Shown here piece after piece: positions 52,901-61,900 of a stretch of DNA of 64,000 nucleotides. The notes under the pieces are model-generated. The model made no database searches, had not been told where the DNA came from, and worked only from the letters and a program-made list of their open reading frames with translations. A program made the translations under genes and the position numbers. Source of the stretch: Aplysia californica (Eukaryota > Mollusca > Gastropoda > Aplysiida > Aplysiidae); NCBI RefSeq assembly GCF_000002075.1, contig NW_004797507.1:651548-715547 (forward strand), read 5' to 3'. The stretch's first letter is position 1; the number at the start of each line of letters is the position of its first letter.

Positions 52901-55900
52901 AACTGCATAAGGTCATATGAGCACCAAAGGGCGGATGTCAACAGAGAAGTCTTTACAGGGAATCAGACTTAGACTGCTCACCTCTCTAGCTTCAACAGCA
53001 CAAGGTCTGCTTCGATTATCAAGGCACCACAAAATAGCAGGTCACAAGAGAGTGACAAACATACAAAAGAAGTAGAGGAAAATGACAATAGTAAGGATCA
53101 GGAAAGAAAAAGCAGCAGTTCCCTGTTGTAGATCAGGCAGTTATGAGCGTGACATGAATCAGCCCATTTACAATTCTACTATGCTTGAACGAGAAATGTT
53201 CCCCCTTTGGGAATGGCCTAAAGACACTTCAGTCAGTGGCACTGCCGCGGGGGGTGTCTGACAAACAAAAACACTCACAGGGAAATATGGCACAAAAAAT
53301 AAAACACACGCACACACACACAGAGAGCCACATACCGACTTCCCAGAGAAAGGTTCCGTCTCCAACAAATCCAGCAACACGTTGAAGACTCCCAGCTGTA
53401 GCGCCAGGTTGCCCATAATGTGGGCCCGACTCAGTGCTTTTGCTGCCGTTCCACCGGACTCCCCTCCCGCCCCAGACGCCTCCTTACACTGCTCTACCTC
53501 TGCGTTTATGTACAGAAGGATAGCACAGCCCAGTAAGATGGGGGAGTGCACGGGTTCGGAGCCTATCATGGACACGGCTTTATCAAGTTTCTGAGAAAGA
53601 CAGTTAAAGAATAAAATAGGAAATCCTCTTGATAACAGTCCTGAGTCATTCAGTGCCTGGAAAAAGCTAGACAGACAGAAGCAACAGAGGGAAAGAATAG
53701 AGGTATGACGTACCAATGGCGCCCTCCAACCACAAACAAGATTTTGGATGAAAGAACCAATGGATGCATCAAAGAATGAATAAATGAAGGAATGAGAGAG
53801 AGAGAATGCTTTAAGGAGCATGGTTGTTTCAGCAAGTCTAATGCGTATTCATTAATGTCCTGCCTCGTGTGTATGTGTGAGTGCATCTAGCCTTTGTAAC
53901 ATACACTGCCATTGTAAATAACCAAGACAAATTTCTCCCTGTGAGATGAATAAAGATTGTCATTGTCGTTGTCATGAATTTCAAAAATGAAAGTAAGGGA
54001 AAAAGCACATTAAAAAAAGGTAAAAATGTAGAACAAGCAGAGTTTTTAAGCTAATGCTCACACATAGACACTGAACTAGTCCTCTCAAAGCACAGCACCT
54101 GAACTTACAAACCACCCGAGGGGAAATAAGTCAGTCATACAAACAGAAATTCTGACCCCCCTCCACCAGATAAAAAAAAAAGAAACCGTTCAAAGCTAGG
54201 ATCTCAACAACTTGTAGTTTAATTTCTTCAGACTCCTTACTCCTTTCTTCGCGGCATTGAACAAAACAAAAGTCTAAGAATAAGACAAATAATAATTGAC
54301 GGCAATGAACATAAATCTTTCAAAACCCTCATCAAATAATTTAGCACTATTAGGAGGCAGGCTACTTTGGACCTGCATATCAGGGCCAACCCTGCCAGAA
54401 TGGGATACAGCATGCCAGCAGACTAAAGGAGATGGTTAATAAAATTACTTCCCCACTTGGAAATCAAACACATTTTTACATGCAGCAGTGAAGGGCCAAA
54501 CCAACCCATCTGAGACACGAGTCAAGTCAAAAGGACGAAACTATAATCATTTTGTTTGGCAAACAACATGCCACTAAATGTGTGTACTTACCTCAAGGTT
54601 GGCAGAATCACACAAGATGACATGGTCTGACAGGCTGGGGAATAGAATAATGACAGGACCAGTTCTAAGCCCTTTACAACAGTTCACACAATCCCACAAA
54701 CATAGGTCTACAGTTATTACAATTATCCCAAATGAGGAGAAAAATACTGAGAACTATCTTGAAGCAAACGTTCATAACACCACATTCAACAATTTATTAG
54801 ACTTACAAAACATAATTACCTCAACTTTCAATCCCTCATATCAACAACTTGAGTCTTCATACAATTCCCACAAATGTCTCAGACAATACCTATAAAGTTG
54901 ACACAAGATAAAAGGGAATTTAAAAAAAAAAGAATATGCCAAAGTACTGTTGCCGTATGGCGTATTCTTTAGTTTTTTTTTACTTCCCTTCTATCTTACT
55001 ATTGTTGCTGTTGTAAAATAAAAAAAAGAAACTCCGTATGCCCAAGCATTAAAGGATGTGTAAAAAAACATTTGAGCTACTAATTTGTCATGCTCCACTT
55101 GATTCTCCATCCTCTTTGACCAAAAACTTCCATTACAATAAAACACTTACTTGTTTTCCTCTTTAGCAGTCAGAGCGTTCATAATGTCAAGTCCTTCTAG
55201 CAGGACTAAAATTTCCAAGAACCTGTAGACACAAAAATAATTCTGATCACAATTTGTTCAAGACTGGTCACCTACTGCACCCTTTTCTATTATTTGAGCT
55301 CTAGAGAAGCTCATCGATGACAATAATGCTTTTCTAAATTATTGAAACTTTTTTCAGCCCCCCATCAACACAATAATTCTCATTTATGAGGCAGGCTGCC
55401 GCAACCCTGCCTGACAGAGTCATTCGGGCTGAGTGGGATACAGCATCCCAGCTGACAGAAGGTAGATGCTCCATAAAACAACTACCCTACTCCGGAACCA
55501 AGCTCACTTCTTTTGTAAGCAACAGTGGAAAGCCTAACAATTACATCACACACAGTCCAGCTATTACAAAGTTTGAAAAAAAAAAGGAGCCAGACAGACA
55601 GACAGATGCCACCAAGGGAAAGAAGGGAGGCAAAAGATACAAATGATGTGTTGCTCTCATTCACTGTATTTTCCTAAAGGAAAGCATTTGTTGTAAAATT
55701 TATATACCCATCACAAGCATGGCATTGAAAGCAGACTCCAAAAACCTTAAGTGAGTCAAGAAAATGAGGAAAAAGAAGAGATTAGAAAAAACTTGTAACT
55801 CCTCAAGGACAGCTTTCGTGAACACTTCAAAAATGAAAGATCTATCCACAACACAGCCTTACATCTGCAGCATATAGAGTCGAAGTTCTCTTAATTGTCC

Positions 55901-58900
55901 AGCCATTGTCAAGGAGGAAAAGCAGCCATCATAGACAGGTGGGCGACATCATACACAGTGTCATTACAATGTTAAAAATTGCAAGTTGGAAATAGAAAGT
56001 GGCTGTTTGTACAGGTGATTGTCAAATACATGTGGCTGTGAGAGCAGGTTCAACTGTATTATTCAGTGCTTCCACCAGCTGAAGCTGAAAAGTAAGGAAA
56101 ATTCTGCGGGGAGTCTGGGGGCCGCAAAGGCCCCCAGCAGGGTACAGGGACAGAGTCCCAGTGGGGGTTCAGGAGGCGAAGCCCCTGAAGAAATTGAAAT
56201 TTAGTGCTATTAGAGGGTTAAAAATGGCAATTGGGAGCCTGTTTGAAGAGAATGCCTGCAACCCATAACATTTATTAATTCCCCAATATTTTGACTTGTT
56301 TGATTTTTTCACCTACATATCTTTCCATTGCTGGCAATGTTTAAAAGCAGGTTCCCCTTCCATTGCTACTATAATTCAATTAATTTTTCATTGCACGATT
56401 GATAGAAGGCAAACCTGGGTATAATGAAAAGATATGCATCTTCACAATACAGTTACCCAGGGTATACCTTAATTTTCCACAATTTTCACTTCTGAATGTT
56501 GCATGTCACAACCTCGGAACACCACTTCAAATTAGATCTATTCTTGATTTTAGTAGATTTAGCATAAAAAGATCACAAGTCAATTTACTTGATCAACGCC
56601 CATATTTTGATAAGCCGCAGCAACAATCCGAAGATAGACAGACGGAATGAGTGAATGATAAAAAGGAGGAAATTGACACAAAAAGTTTACCAGATTTTCA
56701 TCAATCTGCAGGTAAAAATGTACTGCCGACCAACCCGCAAAGAACGCATGAGGCATAGCGGAATAATGGCGGATTGCAGAAAATGATCAATCTGGCAGGT
56801 CTCTATAACATTAACTTATTGCCGAGAGAATTACCGTAAATATCCGTAGCTTATACAAGACGATACGAAGAATTTTAGTAGAAATCTAGTTCAATGTTGT
56901 CGCAGTTTTTTTTACGAAGAGAATAGATAATGATGGAGGAACAAGTACAGAACTGGCAGAAAGTATGGATTTCCGTAAAAATACGGAAGAGTGGAAGCAC
57001 CGATTATCAACTGTATTATTATCATTTTCTACACGTCAGCAAAGATCAACAAATTTTTACCCAAAAAAAACGAAAAAAAAAGGGGGTGGGAGAAATACTC
57101 AACGCCTATTTATTTATCCCAGCAACTAAAAAAAAAAAAATTCTAAAATAGACATCTCCAAGCATCCCTTTACCATCTCTATCACACGACACAAAATCAA
57201 ATAGCTAAAAGCACATTAAACTAAATTCTTAAAGCACATACTCATACGTACCCAATTCTGAGCACCAGTTTCTCCATATGTATATCAATAAGATGCTTGT
57301 AGTCTTGTCCCCAGCCAAAGCCATGTTTCTGCCAAAGAAATAAATTAGTGAACATTACGCATAAAAGTTACAAATGATGTTAACAGAAACAGATAAACCT
57401 TTTTATTTTTTTTGTTTTAGTAGAGATTTTACTTATACTACTAGAGATTTTACGGCGCTCGCAGCAGCATAAGGTAATATGAGCGCCAAGGTTTGGATGT
57501 CAAAAGGGAAGTCCTTACAGGGAATCAGGCTCACTTTGCCCACTTCTCTAGCTTCAACAGCACGAAGTCTGCTTCGACTATCAAGGCACCCAGGAAATAG
57601 CAGGTCACAAGAGTGTGACAAACATACAAAAGAAGTAGAGGAAAATAAATTAGTGAACATTACGCATAAAAGTTACAAATGATGTTAACAGAAACAGATA
57701 AACCTTTTTATTTTTTTTGTTTTAGTAGAGATTTTACTTATACTACTAGAGATTTTACGGCGCTCGCAGCAGCATAAGGTAATATGAGCGCCAAGGTTTG
57801 GATGTCAAAAGGGAAGTCCTTACAGGGAATCAGGCTCACTTTGCCCACTTCTCTAGCTTCAACAGCATGAAGTCTGCTTCGACTATCAAGGCACCCAGGA
57901 AATAGCGGGTCACAAGAGTGTGACAAACATACAAAAGAAGTAGAGGAAAATGACGATAGTAAGGATTAGGAAAGAAAAAGCAGAAGTTCCCTGTTGCTGT
58001 TCAGGCACAGTTATGAACATGACATTGATGAATCAGCCCATTTACAATTCTACTGTGCATAAGAACATGTTAATATCCCCTCTTTGGGAAAGGCCTAAAG
58101 ACACTTCAGTCAGTAGCACCGCCCCACGGGGTAAAACCTTTCTAACAAAGTAAACACAGCATACAGACAGTCTCTCTTCCCACATCACTTCCAAAAGTAA
58201 AAGGAGCAGACAAAAGTAAAGGTGTTTGTTTTTTTATTTTAAGCCTTCAAAAATTTATCTTTAATAAACTTGATTCGAGTAGAACCCTTTAAATCCCCCC
58301 CCACACACACACACAAACACATGTGTGTAAAAGATAATGAATAGGAGACCACACTCACTCTTTGCCTTGGAGAGAATCACACTCAAACTGCAGCTAAGTG
58401 ACCACTCCTTTTCAAAGTCCTTGAGGTGAATCATTGCTTTCCTATCTGTCTTTGTTTACATTTTTAGTGCGCATTTATTTAGACGGCTCTTCCTTCTCAC
58501 AATACCTCCTACAACAATAACAGCAGTGGGCAAATGTAAAGTCCTCGTAGCAGAAGCAGACATTTACGTTAGTGAGAGCAGGTTCAACTGTATTATCATC
58601 ATGTTCTACACCAGTTGGCAAAGTTGCAATTTTTTATCCCCCCACCCCCTCAAAAAAAAAGTGTGGGGGGGTAAATATACTAATATACTATAATGCCCGT
58701 TTATCCTTGTGACTAAAATGATAAAACTCTAATATGGATATTTGCAAGCATCTCGTTAGTGTGTGAGTGTGTGAGTGTGTGTGTGTGTGTGTGTGCGCAT
58801 GCGTGCTTGTGCCTGTACATGCGTGTGTCCATCCACTCACCTTAAAGCGTACACACAGCTTCAGTAAGGTTGTCACATCCATCTCAAAGTCCTTGTAGTA

Positions 58901-61900
58901 GATCACCAGCAATTCCAGCAGCTCTGCCTGCTCTTTGAGGTTCTGCATGGCCCAAGCGTTCACTTGGGCACGACCCTAAGGGGGGGGGGGGGAGGAGATA
59001 GTTTTAGTAAGAGTTTTGCAGCGCTTTTAACACAATAAGGTCATATAAGTGCTGAAGATTAAAAGTGTCACAAGTGAGTAACAAACACAAGAAAGGAGGA
59101 GAGACAAGGATGATAGATGTTCGATAGGAAAGAAGGCACAAATCACACCAGAGCACCTGCCAACCACCCGTGGGCAGGAGATAGAAGACCTCTTAATTTG
59201 AGTGAAAAGAAGCACATTGACAGGGTAATGGTTATTTAGTCTTGGGGGAAAAATAGGACTGAGACAGAATTAAAAAAGTGAAAGACAGGAAGTAGGACCT
59301 TACAGTGGCACCTTCCAGCCACCGGCAAAGAGGACATTTAGGCACTGAATAATATCTTAGGTGAACAACATCACCAACAACTAAAAAAATGTCAATTCAG
59401 CTATAACATTAACAAATTAATTCACAAACAAAAATTGTTTCATTCTATGCAATTCACTATATAAAAAGTGAAGAAAAGAAAACAACAGGATTGAACAAGA
59501 AGGAAATACAGACGCCGTATACAGACAAAAGGTTAAAAAACAAAACATATGAGACTCACCATAAGAGGGCCGTTCAGCTCTTTTGTGGGCAGGGGAGCAT
59601 TGCAAGCAGCGTCAAACTGGTCTATCAGCTGACACATTGAAACAACAAAATAAATTGTCTGTTAGTCTATCAGAAACTAATGCTATTACAATTTATGTAT
59701 TAAACTTTTAGCATAAGAGAGTACATGCAACTTTTTATTTTCACTTTTTTTCTCGAGCTGGCCCACTGTGCACACTATAACTTTCATTTAAAAAAAAGAA
59801 AACAGCAGCAATCTGTTTTTTCCTTCATCTGTAGTTGACTATACAAAAAATATAGCAAGATCATCTGCAAAAGTTTAGATCTTCAAGTTGTGTCCAAAAT
59901 GTCCACTGGATTCCCATCTTTCTGTGTTCATCTTGATTCCTTTGTTCCTTGTCTTAAATGAAGCTGTTATATGTCTTGGTCCATGCCCCTCCCATGAAAT
60001 GAGGCCTTTTCTGGCTGGTCCAAATAACACTAACCTGATTGCCATGTCACTCTCCCTGTGTGTGCTCAGCCGTCATCCATACGTCCTGAATATATAGAAT
60101 AACTTCCCCCATAGACAATCTGCGCTGTCCTGATTGGTTCTATCAGTCATCTATATATTATATTTGTGAAAGTTCATCTATTTGGTCGCCTAAAACTTCC
60201 GAACCACTTAACTTTCGAATTTTAAAAAAAATTAACGGTGGTTCAGAATCATTTAAAGGGTGCACAGTTACACTAAGGAGTCCGAAGTAACCGTAGTTTT
60301 ATTTTCAGTTTTTCATTAGTTTTGTTTAGATCTTATCTTGGGAAAGTCAGTCTTCTAAGACGCCATCGTTAACAAGTGAGGTCTCTGTTCACAAGCAGTG
60401 TGCACTGTTTCCACAATGACTTGACGATCAATTCTTTTGTGTCCATTCATTGAATGGGTATCCAGCTAGCTCAAAATATGTTTGATCTTCAGGACCTACC
60501 AAGAGAAATTCTATGAAGATAACTAGAACTCTTAGACAGAGATTTTTAGAATAATCCTCTGACCCTCTAAAAAGGAAATTACACTGACCTTTTCACCTAG
60601 AAGGCTTTTCTCCAACAACTCATTCAGAAACTTGGCAAAGACATCCTGCAGCAGCCATGAAAAGAAGAAGACAAAGTCGCAAACAATTACTATACAAATC
60701 AAGCTTCTAGGAAAAAATACAAAGAGAACACTACAAGACTTACCAAACTGATCTTTTAAATGACCTAAACCAGAGGTGCCCAACATGCTTTTGATGGAGA
60801 AACCATGGTTTAAAATTAAAACTAAAAGAAGAAAGAAAAGCTAAACACTAAATTTTAATATCTAAGAATCAGACAAGCAAAATTGAAAAATCTCAGTTTT
60901 GGTCTTGAGTGAGGCATGCAATACCTAAAGCAGAACGGTTCACCTCAGCGAGCAAACAGACCAGAGAGAACCACTGCACTTACTTTGTAGGCATGTTCCC
61001 CTTCAAACCAGCAGTGCAAGATATGTCGCAGACTGCGCAGAATGTAGAGGCGCTCTCCATAGTAGAAGTCAACTACTTTAAGCAGTAGCGTCTGGGAATG
61101 CCGCTCGTGGGTGAGAATATTCTGAAAAAAGAAGGATCAAAATCATATCAACAATCACACTTATTGTACATGTAAAATTGCGTTTAGGGAGGGAGAGAAG
61201 GGGGACTGGTAGTGCGTCAGAGTGACAGAAAGGAGGAGAGAGAGAACGAGTGCAGAAATATATAGAGAAGAGTGAGAGAGAGCAAAAGAGACATGGGGGC
61301 TCTCGTGGTCTAGAGGTTAAAGTGTTCACCTTTCATTTAAAGGTCCCAGGTTTGAATAAAGGGTAGTCACGGAAAAATTTTTCGATCTAAAATTGTCTCC
61401 TTTCCACTCCTTTCCTTCTCTCTTTAAATGTTCTGTCGTCTGCTTTTGTCTCCACTTTCTGCCCCCACCCCCTCCCCTCCTTTGCCCCCTACTCTTTCTG
61501 CAGCCTTTCTACTGCTTCTCCTTGGCTCCTTCTTACTGCTGTCTTTCAGCCACACCCGCGATCTTCTGATAAGAAAGATCTACACCTAGCCTTCTTGGAC
61601 TAGGGCGAAAAATCTCGGAGGTCCCGTGTGCAAGCTGAGCACGCTAAAGATCCCTTGGTGGTCTAAAATCGATAAGAGTAGGCTTTGGCTGCCACCCACG
61701 CAAAATTCAAAATTTCCTACCAACTGAAAATGTTTAATATGTCCTACACTCATATGACCTTATGCAGTTGCGAGTGCCGTAAAAATTCTTACTAATACAC
61801 TCATATGACCTTATGCAGTTGCGAGTGCCGTAAAACACTTACACCCCCCCCCCCCCCCCAAAAAAAAAGGAAACAGACAAAAAGATAGAAACAGGCATAT

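Noticed and set aside
53168-53821. A 217-codon minus ORF as a separate gene
   Set aside because: Its middle is NUP188 exon 11 (53336-53590). The rest is intron and Rep-3 read-through.
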